From Gammaproteobacteria bacterium (GTDB lineage: Bacteria; Pseudomonadota; Gammaproteobacteria; Chromatiales; Chromatiaceae), in assembly GCA_030620735.1 (NCBI GenBank), contig JAUXDV010000127.1, positions 1 through 6,049 of the forward strand: a stretch of 6,049 bases of DNA. The letters are read 5' to 3'. Positions 1 to 5,741 of this stretch are shown piece after piece (within the stretch, counting starts at the first letter, position 1; every line of letters begins with the position of its first letter). Position numbers and translations under genes: made by a program. Below the pieces are notes generated by a model. It worked only from the letters and a program-made list of their open reading frames with translations. It was not told where the DNA came from and did not search any database.

Positions 1-609
1 CTGGTTTTCACCGGCCAGTTTGTCGCGTGGAATACGATAGTTGGGGATGCCGTAGCGCATCATGCCGCCAAGCTCTTCGAGCGCCTCGAAGACCACAACA
101 GCGTGGCCCTTACGACGCAGTTGGTAGGCCGCTGACATGCCAGCTGGACCACCGCCGACGATAGCAACCTTTTTGCCTGTGCTCTCACCGGCGGCAAAGG
201 TATAGTTGTTTTCCAGCGCCGTATCACCGATGTACTGCTCGACCGCATTGATGCCGACAAAGTCTTCGAGATCGTTGCGGTTGCAGCCATCCTGGCATGG
301 CGCCGGACAGACGCGTCCCATCATGGAGGGGAAGGGGTTGGCGTCGGTAGAGCGGCGAAATGCATACTCGGTATACTCGACGCCTTCAGGACCCGTTTCC
401 ATACCGCGCATGATAGCGAGCCAGCCGCGGATGTCTTCACCCGAGGGGCAACTGCCCTGGCAGGGTGGAGTCTTATGCACATAGGTTGGACATTTGTAGG
501 AGGTATCTTCCCGAAAAATCTGATCGGTAAAGCTGCCCCACTCAGTGTCTCCGTCTTCAAAACGGCGCCAGGATACTGTCTTGTTCATCTCTTCGCTGGA
601 AGTGGCCAT
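1..609 (-). CDS. dsrL: DsrL, iron-sulfur flavoprotein NAD(P)H oxidoreductase, N-terminal part (cut by window edge)
   Basis: First 203 residues of an open frame running off the left edge; DsrL is about 650 residues, so roughly two thirds is missing. It starts MATSSEEMNKTVSWRRFEDG at the ATG at 609 behind AAGGAG. The N-terminal GltD-like iron-sulfur region has C40, C50 and C54 (PPCQGSCPSGEDIRGW) and C101, C105 and C109 (GRVCPAPCQDGC). It leads into the FAD-binding Rossmann motif VAIVGGGPAGMSAAYQL (148-164) with the ribose-binding acidic residue E175 at the end of VVVFE. In A. vinosum, DsrL is a cytoplasmic flavoprotein that works with DsrAB and passes its electrons to NAD+. Its place directly after dsrK matches sulfur-oxidiser clusters. 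Other GltD-like proteins share this N-terminus, but the context makes DsrL by far the best call. Confidence 0.95.
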   Translation of the reverse strand, partial: MATSSEEMNKTVSWRRFEDGDTEWGSFTDQIFREDTSYKCPTYVHKTPPCQGSCPSGEDIRGWLAIMRGMETGPEGVEYTEYAFRRSTDANPFPSMMGRVCPAPCQDGCNRNDLEDFVGINAVEQYIGDTALENNYTFAAGESTGKKVAIVGGGPAGMSAAYQLRRKGHAVVVFEALEELGGMMRYGIPNYRIPRDKLAGENQ

Positions 610-616
610 AGAATTT

Positions 617-622
617 CTCCTT
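617..622 (-). promoter_or_regulatory. Strong ribosome-binding site of dsrL
   Basis: AAGGAG on the minus strand (within aggaaggag), 7 bases before the ATG at 607-609. It is the strongest Shine-Dalgarno match in the window and fixes the dsrL start. Confidence 0.85.
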
Positions 623-629
623 CCTGAAA

Positions 630-651
630 TAGTCTGTAAATAGTATGTAAA
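630..651. repeat. 11-bp imperfect tandem repeat in the dsrK-dsrL gap
   Basis: tagtctgtaaa (630-640) is followed directly by tagtatgtaaa (641-651), one mismatch. It sits in an AT-rich 67-base gap just upstream of the dsrL ribosome-binding site. Two copies could be chance in AT-rich sequence; an unstructured translation leader or RNase E site is possible. No promoter with good spacing was found in it. Confidence 0.35.
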
Positions 652-676
652 CGTAAGTTACTGTTGAGAAATCGGC

Positions 677-2230
677 TCAAGCTGCCTCTTCCCCGGATTC
701 TGTCTCTTCGTCCTCATCCACCTGTCCGGTCAGGATGAGAGCACTGGAAACCAGTTGGTGGACGCTGACAATCTGGTCCATATCAAAACCGTAATAGGGT
801 AAAATCTTGGTGAACTGACTCTTGCAGATGGCGCAGATTGCCGCCATATGGGTCACGCCATACTCCTCGGTGACTGTCTGCAGCGCTGTCATGCGGGGCA
901 AACCACCCTTGATGCGCAGTTCCAGCAGATCATCTGTCAGCAGACCACCGCCGCCACCGCAGCAGAAGGTCTTTTCATAGATAGTGTCGGGGTCCATATC
1001 GACATAGTTGTTGCACACCGCCTTGATCACTGCCCGCGGGACGGTGAACTGGCTACCCGGCTTATCAGTTATGCGTGATGCGCGCGCAACATTGCAGGAG
1101 TCATGAAAAGTCAGCACCATATCATCGTTGAGCGACTTGTCGATATTCAACGTTCCCTTCTCGATCTCACCAAGGGTGAAATCAAGGATGTGCTGGGGTA
1201 TCGGATAGTTCTGATCCAGAAAATCAAACGGCCCCGCGAGGGTGTTCAGAAATGAGTAGGCAACCCGCCATGCATGTCCGCACTCGCCGAAGATGATGCG
1301 CTTGACGCCCAGTTCCAGCGCTGCTTCACGGATGCGCAGTGAAATTTTGCGCATGTTCTCATAGGAGCCGATAAACATGCCAAAGTTAGCCGCTTCCGAG
1401 GCGCTTGAACTTATCGTCCAGGAGACGCCTGCCTCGTGGAACACCTTGGCGTAACCCATCAGACCATCGACATGAGGCTCGGCAAAAAAGTCAGCCGAGG
1501 GAGTGATCAGCAGAATATCCGCGCCTTTTACATTCAGCGGCAACTTCACTGCAACGCCGGTCTCATCCTCGATATCCTCTTCCAAACCCTCGAGTGTGTC
1601 TTCCAGAGCACGCTCGGGAAGTCCGAGGTTGTTGCCGATGGTGTAGACCTTGCCAATAATCTCGTTGTTATACTTCTGGCCGATGCCGACACGCGCAAGA
1701 ATCTCTCTTGCAGCCATGGTGATTTCAGCTGTGTCGATGCCGTAGGGACAAAATACCGAGCAACGGCGGCACTCGGAGCATTGATGATAGTAGCTGTACA
1801 TCTCATCGAGCATGCCGCGCTCGAGATCAGCCGCGCCGACAAAGCCGGGCATACCCAGTGCGCCCCAGAACTTTCCTGCGAAGGTAAAGTAGCGGCGATA
1901 CACCCTGCGCAGCAGATCCTGACGCGCAACCGGCATATTCTTGGGATCGGCCGTACCGATGTAGTAGTGGCATTTGTCCGTGCAGGAGCCGCACTTGACG
2001 CAGATATCCATAAATACCCGCAGACCGCGATACTTGCCCAGCAGATCTCCCATGGCATCGAGGGTCTGCTCTTTCCAGTCGTCACCGACTTCCCCGGGAA
2101 AACCCAACGGTTCCTGGAGCACCGGTTTGGCGACAAATGGCGAGAGATGCGCAGTTGCATCCGGAACCGGCGCATCAGGGACTTCGATATACTCCTGAAT
2201 TTCCGGGATTGTAAACTCTTTAGCTGCCAT
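677..2230 (-). CDS. dsrK: DsrK, HdrD-like iron-sulfur subunit of the DsrMKJOP complex
   Basis: Complete, 517 residues, ATG at 2230. The upstream site is weak (TGGAA, 2238-2242), the poorest in the window. Two ferredoxin-type CX2CX2CX3C motifs lie at C77/C80/C83/C87 and C151/C154/C157/C161. The C-terminal half has the heterodisulfide-reductase CCG region: FGECGHA (C317), HDSCN (C379), CCGGGGG (C423, C424) and CAIC (C466, C469). These residues bind the special [4Fe-4S] cluster that in HdrD/HdrB cleaves or forms disulfides; here the proposed substrate is the DsrC disulfide or trisulfide. No membrane segment or signal peptide is seen, so it should sit on the cytoplasmic face bound to DsrM. The protein ends in an acidic tail (DEDEETESGEEAA) absent from the catalytic core. 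It is followed 67 bases later by dsrL. Confidence 0.97.
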   Translation of the reverse strand: MAAKEFTIPEIQEYIEVPDAPVPDATAHLSPFVAKPVLQEPLGFPGEVGDDWKEQTLDAMGDLLGKYRGLRVFMDICVKCGSCTDKCHYYIGTADPKNMPVARQDLLRRVYRRYFTFAGKFWGALGMPGFVGAADLERGMLDEMYSYYHQCSECRRCSVFCPYGIDTAEITMAAREILARVGIGQKYNNEIIGKVYTIGNNLGLPERALEDTLEGLEEDIEDETGVAVKLPLNVKGADILLITPSADFFAEPHVDGLMGYAKVFHEAGVSWTISSSASEAANFGMFIGSYENMRKISLRIREAALELGVKRIIFGECGHAWRVAYSFLNTLAGPFDFLDQNYPIPQHILDFTLGEIEKGTLNIDKSLNDDMVLTFHDSCNVARASRITDKPGSQFTVPRAVIKAVCNNYVDMDPDTIYEKTFCCGGGGGLLTDDLLELRIKGGLPRMTALQTVTEEYGVTHMAAICAICKSQFTKILPYYGFDMDQIVSVHQLVSSALILTGQVDEDEETESGEEAA

Positions 2231-2285
2231 GAGTAGTTTCCAGTCTGCCTTCTATTGTTCTATCAATCATTTGGAGAGCTATACA

Positions 2286-2304
2286 AGAAGCTATTCAAGC
2301 TTCT
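2286..2304 (-). other. Stem-loop spanning the dsrM stop codon
   Basis: Inverted repeat agaagct (2286-2292) and agcttct (2298-2304), 7 bp with a 5-base loop, overlapping the TAG at 2291-2293. It is AT-richer than the dsrC and dsrA hairpins and hence weaker. There is no T tract after it. It may protect or punctuate the dsrM 3' end. Confidence 0.4.
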
Positions 2305-3004
2305 CTGCCCACTCAGCAACATGACGCACTTCACGCGGGTTATCCACCTGGTTGCGTGTCGGGCTGAAAAAGATGCCGGGTGCGTGCAGCAGCTTGCTGA
2401 TCGGAAAGATCAACATCAAAACAGCCACCAGGAATAGATGAATGCGCAAAACAGTGTCCGGGGGCAATATCAAATTGTCAAAATCAAATGTCATCCAGGC
2501 ATGAAAGTACTCTTTCACACCAACAATATCCACATGGCTGGCAAATGTCATCATCGCCCCGCTGATACCGATCAACAGCAGCAATATCAGCATCGCATAG
2601 TCAGATGGCGCCGAAATATAACGTACGCGGTTGACCGCGATACGGCGCACCAGCAGTCCGGTAAGACCGATGATCATGGCAAATGCCGCGTATTTCAAAG
2701 GCCCGACAATGACCGCCGGCAGCAGATCGTGAAAATAGCGCCCGTGCCGGAACAGAACTGCAAACAGCCCCATGTGAAATGCCCAGGCAAAAATCCAGGT
2801 CCAGATAGTTGATATAAACAGGCTTTCAAAAAACACCACCTCGCGAAACATCCGCATGACCACGCCACTCGTTGTGGTCGGAGCCGGTGTTGTAGGAATC
2901 TTTAAAGGCACCGGGGTTTTGCTGTACTGCACCACTTTGAATGCAACACCAACAACCAGTACCAGGGTAGCCACATAGAACAGAATGGCAAAGGCCAAAG
3001 ACAT
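2291..3004 (-). CDS. dsrM: DsrM, NarI-like dihaem cytochrome b membrane subunit
   Basis: Complete, 237 residues. The ATG is at 3004, with GAGGA (3014-3018) 9 bases upstream and a second AGGA only 2 bases away; the stop is TAG. Five hydrophobic segments are visible at about residues 3-24, 62-85, 97-119, 136-156 and 186-206, with a Pro/Thr-rich stretch (31-45) after the first. Four histidines have NarI spacing: H77 and H87 (FHMGLFAVLFRH, 10 apart) and H189 and H207 (18 apart), as in the NarI haem b ligand pairs. The family passes electrons between the quinone pool and the cytoplasmic DsrK. dsrK follows after 60 bases. In A. vinosum DsrM is part of the DsrMKJOP complex; the remaining genes would lie beyond dsrL, outside the window. 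The C-terminal tail after 207 is hydrophilic and presumably cytoplasmic. Confidence 0.96.
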   Translation of the reverse strand: MSLAFAILFYVATLVLVVGVAFKVVQYSKTPVPLKIPTTPAPTTTSGVVMRMFREVVFFESLFISTIWTWIFAWAFHMGLFAVLFRHGRYFHDLLPAVIVGPLKYAAFAMIIGLTGLLVRRIAVNRVRYISAPSDYAMLILLLLIGISGAMMTFASHVDIVGVKEYFHAWMTFDFDNLILPPDTVLRIHLFLVAVLMLIFPISKLLHAPGIFFSPTRNQVDNPREVRHVAEWAEKLE

Positions 3005-3030
3005 GTTCCTGAATCCTCGCGCTTAAACTA

Positions 3031-3048
3031 CAGTGCAGGGCAGCACTG
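3031..3048 (-). other. Second, weaker stem-loop upstream of dsrM
   Basis: Inverted repeat cagtgc (3031-3036) and gcactg (3043-3048), 6 bp with a 6-base loop. It is 12 bases before the dsrM ribosome-binding site (GAGGA, 3014-3018). It could influence dsrM translation or be part of a tandem structured region with 3061-3085. Six base pairs alone is modest evidence. Confidence 0.35.
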
Positions 3049-3060
3049 CAATCAGAATTT

Positions 3061-3085
3061 TGGCGGGGCCAACAACGCCCCGCCA
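3061..3085 (-). other. Strong GC-rich hairpin between dsrC and dsrM
   Basis: Perfect 9-bp inverted repeat tggcggggc (3061-3069) and gccccgcca (3077-3085) with a 7-base loop, 20 bases after the dsrC stop and 56 bases before the dsrM ATG. On the transcribed strand it is followed by aaattctg rather than a T tract, so a full intrinsic terminator is not supported. It fits a 3' stabilising or partial attenuating structure between the highly needed dsrC and the membrane genes downstream. It is the most stable-looking intergenic structure in the window. Confidence 0.75.
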
Positions 3086-3095
3086 GCTCACTAGC

Positions 3096-3112
3096 CGTCT
3101 AGATTTTAGACG
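3096..3112 (-). other. Stem-loop spanning the dsrC stop codon
   Basis: Inverted repeat cgtcta (3096-3101) and tagacg (3107-3112), 6 bp with a 5-base loop, overlapping the TAA at 3106-3108. It precedes the stronger hairpin at 3061-3085. Together they give the dsrC message a structured 3' end. Function is inferred. Confidence 0.45.
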
Positions 3113-3438
3113 CAGCCAGTCGGCTTTGGCAGACCGGCATAACGGCAAGCCTGCTTGCCGGGGCCATAAGGAAACAGGCCATAGAGATACTTGCTGTTAC
3201 CCTTGTCTTTTCCCATGCGCTTGGAAACTGCTTTGGTCAGTACACGTACTGCCGGTGCAATCTGGTACTCTTCATAGTACTCGCGCAGAAAATTGATGAT
3301 GTCCCAATGCTCTTCTGTCAGTTCGAGGTCATCCTCTTTTGACATGACATCAGCAACGCCGGGAACCCACTGAGTGATATCAGCCAGGTAGCCTTCCTCG
3401 TCTGTTTCGTAACTCTTACCATCTACTTCGATAGCCAT
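3106..3438 (-). CDS. dsrC: DsrC, sulfur-carrier protein with two C-terminal redox cysteines
   Basis: Complete, 110 residues (A. vinosum DsrC is close to this length). It starts at the ATG at 3438 (MAIEVDGKSYETDEEGYLAD) with GGAG (3448-3451) 9 bases upstream and ends with TAA at 3106-3108. The flexible C-terminal arm, YGPGKQACRYAGLPKPTGCV, carries both conserved cysteines in a CX10C arrangement: C98 (CysB) and the penultimate C109 (CysA). Having both separates true DsrC from TusE, which keeps only the penultimate one. These cysteines accept sulfur from DsrEFH, present it to DsrAB, and form the trisulfide/disulfide forms thought to be handled by DsrMKJOP. It has its own longer gaps on both sides (57 and 101 bases) with stem-loops at each 3' border, consistent with separate control of this abundant protein. 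Confidence 0.98.
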   Translation of the reverse strand: MAIEVDGKSYETDEEGYLADITQWVPGVADVMSKEDDLELTEEHWDIINFLREYYEEYQIAPAVRVLTKAVSKRMGKDKGNSKYLYGLFPYGPGKQACRYAGLPKPTGCV

Positions 3439-3479
3439 TGTGCAAATCTCCAGTTATATTGAATCGTAGTTAAAGCCAG

Positions 3480-3495
3480 GGCAACTCTAGTCGCC
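3480..3495 (-). other. Small stem-loop immediately after the dsrH stop
   Basis: On the transcribed strand, GGCGAC (3490-3495) pairs with GTTGCC (3480-3485) around the tetraloop TAGA, 6 bp including one G-U pair. It begins on the base right after the dsrH TAA. It could mark a 3' end or processing point between dsrEFH and dsrC. There is no T run, so termination is unlikely. The pairing is seen; the role is inference. Confidence 0.4.
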
Positions 3496-3786
3496 TTACA
3501 GCCAGGACTGAACTTTTTCGTTCGCTTCCACCAGGTCGACGAATCCCGCATAATCAATCACAGAGACTCCATCGATCAGTTTATCTTCTGCAATACCGCG
3601 TGCTGCGATATCGGCGCCAAGCACCGAGACTGAGCAGCCGTCCAGTTTCGAAGCGGCTGCGCCACTCTTCATTGCAGCGTAAACACCATCTTCGATGAGC
3701 AGAAATATGTCACCGTCCGCCTTGTAACTCACAGCAGTGTCGAGGCTGTTACGGTCATAAGGGGATTTATTTACTATATGTAGCAT
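3496..3786 (-). CDS. dsrH: DsrH, subunit of the DsrEFH sulfurtransferase (TusB-like)
   Basis: Complete, 96 residues, with stop TAA at 3496-3498. A reading starting at GTG 3795 adds three residues, but that GTG begins inside the GGGGAG ribosome-binding site (3795-3800). The ATG at 3786, 8 bases after it, is therefore the start (MLHIVNKSPYDRNSL). The family pattern is clear: the N-terminal strand LHIVNKSP, IFLLIEDGVYAA (27-38), VLGADIAARGI (55-65), and the C-terminal DYAGFVDLVEANEKVQSWL. The only cysteine is C51 (LDGCSV). The region around residue 20 (DTAVSY) lacks the Cys20 that I recall from A. vinosum DsrH. Role: third subunit of the cytoplasmic hexamer handing sulfur to DsrC, whose gene follows after 57 bases. 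Confidence 0.96.
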   Translation of the reverse strand: MLHIVNKSPYDRNSLDTAVSYKADGDIFLLIEDGVYAAMKSGAAASKLDGCSVSVLGADIAARGIAEDKLIDGVSVIDYAGFVDLVEANEKVQSWL

Positions 3787-3794
3787 TGATTTCA

Positions 3795-3800
3795 CTCCCC
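3795..3800 (-). promoter_or_regulatory. Ribosome-binding site deciding the dsrH start
   Basis: GGGGAG directly follows the dsrF TGA (3801-3803) and lies 8 bases before the ATG at 3784-3786. The alternative GTG start at 3793-3795 overlaps the last base of this site and is therefore unlikely. Translation of dsrF and dsrH is probably coupled. Confidence 0.8.
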
Positions 3801-4208
3801 TCAGAAGTTAAAAAAGACATCTTGATCAGCAAAAACCTTCACCATCTCGGCGCGGCTGATCAGTTGAATCGAGTCTTTCTCCGCCCAGTCTTCATCTTCA
3901 TCTTCCCAGGTCAGGTGTTGAAGATCGTCAAGGGTGAGACCTCGCTCTTCCAGCGACTCTTTCTCGATGTAAATCTTGGTCACTTCGTAGTCGCCCAGGG
4001 CTGCATAGGTTGGCGAAAAGTTTTTCATCTCAAGGCCGGTGGTATCCTGCCCCTTGATCAACTGGTAAACGCCATCGTCAATGAACGCCATGCTGACATC
4101 CTGCTCAAAAGCAGCGCCAATCAGCACCACTTCAAGAGACTCCCACGCATAGATAGTGCCGTAAGGCGCTCTGCGATTGACGTACATAAACTTTTTTATT
4201 TCAGACAT
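3801..4208 (-). CDS. dsrF: DsrF, subunit of the DsrEFH sulfurtransferase
   Basis: Complete, 135 residues. A longer reading from a TTG at 4223 is possible, but the ATG at 4208 (MSEIKKFMYVNRRAPYGT) has GAGGGA (4216-4221) 7 bases upstream and gives the known DsrF N-terminus. Family-typical stretches are RAPYGTIYAWESLEVVLIGAA (residues 13-33), FIDDGVYQLIKGQDT and MKNFSPTYAALGDYEV, followed by an acidic region DEDEDW. There is no cysteine anywhere, so this subunit cannot itself carry persulfide; in the family it is a structural partner in DsrE2F2H2, like TusC. It is packed between dsrE (11 bases) and dsrH (14 bases), consistent with fixed subunit ratios. Confidence 0.97.
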   Translation of the reverse strand: MSEIKKFMYVNRRAPYGTIYAWESLEVVLIGAAFEQDVSMAFIDDGVYQLIKGQDTTGLEMKNFSPTYAALGDYEVTKIYIEKESLEERGLTLDDLQHLTWEDEDEDWAEKDSIQLISRAEMVKVFADQDVFFNF

Positions 4209-4215
4209 CGCAATA

Positions 4216-4221
4216 TCCCTC
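4216..4221 (-). promoter_or_regulatory. Ribosome-binding site of dsrF overlapping the dsrE stop
   Basis: GAGGGA on the minus strand, 7 bases before the dsrF ATG (4206-4208). Its first two bases belong to the dsrE TGA (4220-4222), so ribosomes finishing dsrE are placed at the dsrF start. It decides the dsrF start against the upstream TTG at 4223. Confidence 0.75.
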
Positions 4222-4612
4222 AATCACCAAAAACGACCAGACGATCGCTCTGAATGGCGCCTTCAACCAACTGGCCGAGACCGGAAATACGGAATCCCTC
4301 GGCAATATTGGTTGCATCTTTACCGTTTCGCTCTGCTTCACCGTCATCAACGATGCCGCGACGCTGCGCAGCCGCACCACAGATCACCAGACCGAGATCA
4401 TGCCCTGCAGACAACTCGCCCCAGCGTTTGACGATGTTGCGGTCATCCTGTGGAGGAGTCGTCAGACGCGTACCGTTGTTCACGCCGTCATGGTAGAAAA
4501 AGACACGAAAGATTTCGTGGCCCTTCTCCAGTGCAGCCTTGGTGAACAGGTACGCGCTGTCAGTCGCCTGATGCTGATACGGACCTTCATTTACCTGAAT
4601 CGTAAACTTCAT
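4220..4612 (-). CDS. dsrE: DsrE, sulfurtransferase subunit of DsrEFH
   Basis: Complete, 130 residues, standard DsrE/TusD length. It starts at the ATG at 4612 with GGAG (4619-4622) 6 bases upstream and ends with TGA at 4220-4222. The DsrE-like fold is indicated by the N-terminal strand MKFTIQVNEGPY, then the FRVFFYHDGV strand and the VICGAAAQRRGI segment. The only cysteine is C78 in LVICGAA, matching the active-site Cys78 of A. vinosum DsrE that carries persulfide sulfur. The family forms a cytoplasmic DsrE2F2H2 hexamer, related to TusBCD, which passes sulfur to DsrC. It lies 19 bases after dsrB and 11 bases before dsrF; its stop codon lies inside the dsrF ribosome-binding region, so translation is probably coupled. 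Confidence 0.98.
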   Translation of the reverse strand: MKFTIQVNEGPYQHQATDSAYLFTKAALEKGHEIFRVFFYHDGVNNGTRLTTPPQDDRNIVKRWGELSAGHDLGLVICGAAAQRRGIVDDGEAERNGKDATNIAEGFRISGLGQLVEGAIQSDRLVVFGD

Positions 4613-4631
4613 CGTATACTCCAGCCAGTCG

Positions 4632-5705
4632 TCAGAAGCGGATATGCGTCGATGCGTTGTAGCTCTTGCGAGCGCCGCGCCAGTTATCGATGTGATACTT
4701 GGTGAACGGCAACTCCATCAGTTCGAAGAAACGCGGCCAACCGATACGCTCGACCCACTCTCCGATACGCTCCCAGTCACGTGCGCCCGCCTTGTACTCT
4801 TTGAGAATACGTTTGACGATTGCAGTCGCTTCAGGCCAGCGCGGCGGGTTGTTCGGGATGCCGGCGGCAACCAGTTTCTGGAACGTTGGTTTGCCACGCG
4901 CATTGGAGTGGTTGCCACCTACCCAGATTGCCAGCTTGGAGTGCTCGGCATCGTTGATCTGCATGGGAGGGCATGGAGGAAAGCATGCGCCGCAGCAGAT
5001 GCATTTCTTCTCATCGACTTCCAAAGAAGGTTTGCCATTGACCATTGCCGGACGAATCGCAGCAACCGGGCAGCGGGCAACAACCGAGGGACGTTCACAC
5101 ACGGCTGAGACCAGATCATGGTTGATCTTGGGCGGCTTGGTGTGCTGTACGTTGATGGCGATATCACCCTGGCCGCCGCAGTTGATCTGGCAGCATGAGG
5201 TGGTGATATGCACACGGTTAGGCATATCGGCGGATTTGAACTCGCCGATCAGCTCGTCCATCATGGATTTCACGACACCCGAAGCATCTGTGCCGGGAAT
5301 ATCGCAGTGCAGCCAGCCCTGGGTATGTGAGAGCGTAGTGACCGAGTTTTGGGTGCCGCCAACAACAAAGCCGGCACCTTCCAGTGCGTCAATCAAAGGT
5401 TGCACACGCGACTCTTCAGTCACATAAAATTCGGGGTTGGAGCGTATCGTAAAACGAATAAAACCGTCCGAGTAGTTATCAGCAATGTCACACAGGGTGC
5501 GCATGCTGAAGACATCGAGAATACGCTGGGTGCCCGCCTTGACGGTCCACAACTTATCGCCGTGGTCTGCGACGTGCAACAGTACGCCCGGCTGCGGATG
5601 CGTATGATATTTCCACATGCCGAAGTTACGACGCATAGTCGGATGCATGTACTGGAATGGATCAGGGCTACCGGTTTCGATCGGCTCGCGCATTTCTACT
5701 GCCAT
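4632..5705 (-). CDS. dsrB: DsrB, siroheme sulfite reductase beta subunit (oxidative type)
   Basis: Complete, 357 residues, the usual DsrB length. The frame is open up to 5768, but the start chosen is the ATG at 5705 (MAVEMREPIETG) because GGAG (5713-5716) sits 7 bases upstream; the longer form adds a 21-residue tail with no such site. Around residues 169-181 is the cysteine segment TSCCQINCGGQGD (C171, C172, C176), the siroheme/[4Fe-4S] ligand region. RCPVAAIRP follows at 211-219. A ferredoxin insert has CX2CX2CX3CP (C235, C238, C241, C245). The C-terminal part includes WERIGEWVERIGWPRFFELM. With DsrA it forms the cytoplasmic enzyme that oxidises DsrC-bound sulfur to sulfite, releasing six electrons. 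The next gene is dsrE, 19 bases on, with no dsrD, which supports the oxidative direction. Confidence 0.98.
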   Translation of the reverse strand: MAVEMREPIETGSPDPFQYMHPTMRRNFGMWKYHTHPQPGVLLHVADHGDKLWTVKAGTQRILDVFSMRTLCDIADNYSDGFIRFTIRSNPEFYVTEESRVQPLIDALEGAGFVVGGTQNSVTTLSHTQGWLHCDIPGTDASGVVKSMMDELIGEFKSADMPNRVHITTSCCQINCGGQGDIAINVQHTKPPKINHDLVSAVCERPSVVARCPVAAIRPAMVNGKPSLEVDEKKCICCGACFPPCPPMQINDAEHSKLAIWVGGNHSNARGKPTFQKLVAAGIPNNPPRWPEATAIVKRILKEYKAGARDWERIGEWVERIGWPRFFELMELPFTKYHIDNWRGARKSYNASTHIRF

Positions 5706-5712
5706 TATTAAT

Positions 5713-5717
5713 CTCCA
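5713..5717 (-). promoter_or_regulatory. Ribosome-binding site deciding the dsrB start
   Basis: TGGAG on the minus strand; its GGAG core (5713-5716) ends 7 bases before the ATG at 5703-5705. It supports the 357-residue DsrB over the longer reading starting at 5768. Confidence 0.8.
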
Positions 5718-5741
5718 GAATTCAGTTAAAACTTTATGATT

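Noticed and set aside
321..560. Short minus-strand open frame inside the dsrL region, out of frame with dsrL
   Set aside because: The real dsrL frame starts at 609 and is open to base 1 with iron-sulfur and FAD motifs; this frame and a similar one at 60-290 are shadows.
1436..2236. A 266-codon open frame on the plus strand opposite dsrK
   Set aside because: It lies wholly antisense to dsrK, whose iron-sulfur and CCG motifs are unambiguous. The antisense translation shows no recognisable domain and has the composition expected of a shadow frame.
3031..3085. Intrinsic terminator after dsrC
   Set aside because: The stems are good, but neither is followed by a T run on the minus strand (aaattctg and tagtttaag follow), and the same operon continues into dsrM. 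It was kept as a stem-loop only.
3453..3484. Possible promoter for dsrC (TTGCCC at 3479-3484 with CAATAT or TATAAC near 3453-3461, minus strand)
   Set aside because: With a normal spacer the transcript would begin at about 3446-3449, at or inside the GGAG ribosome-binding site (3448-3451), leaving no usable leader. The hexamers are also poor matches. A dsrC promoter, if present, is more likely inside dsrH.
4699..5427. A 242-codon plus-strand open frame opposite dsrB
   Set aside because: It is fully antisense to a clear DsrB with intact motifs. The translation resembles no known family, and several other shadow frames overlap it.
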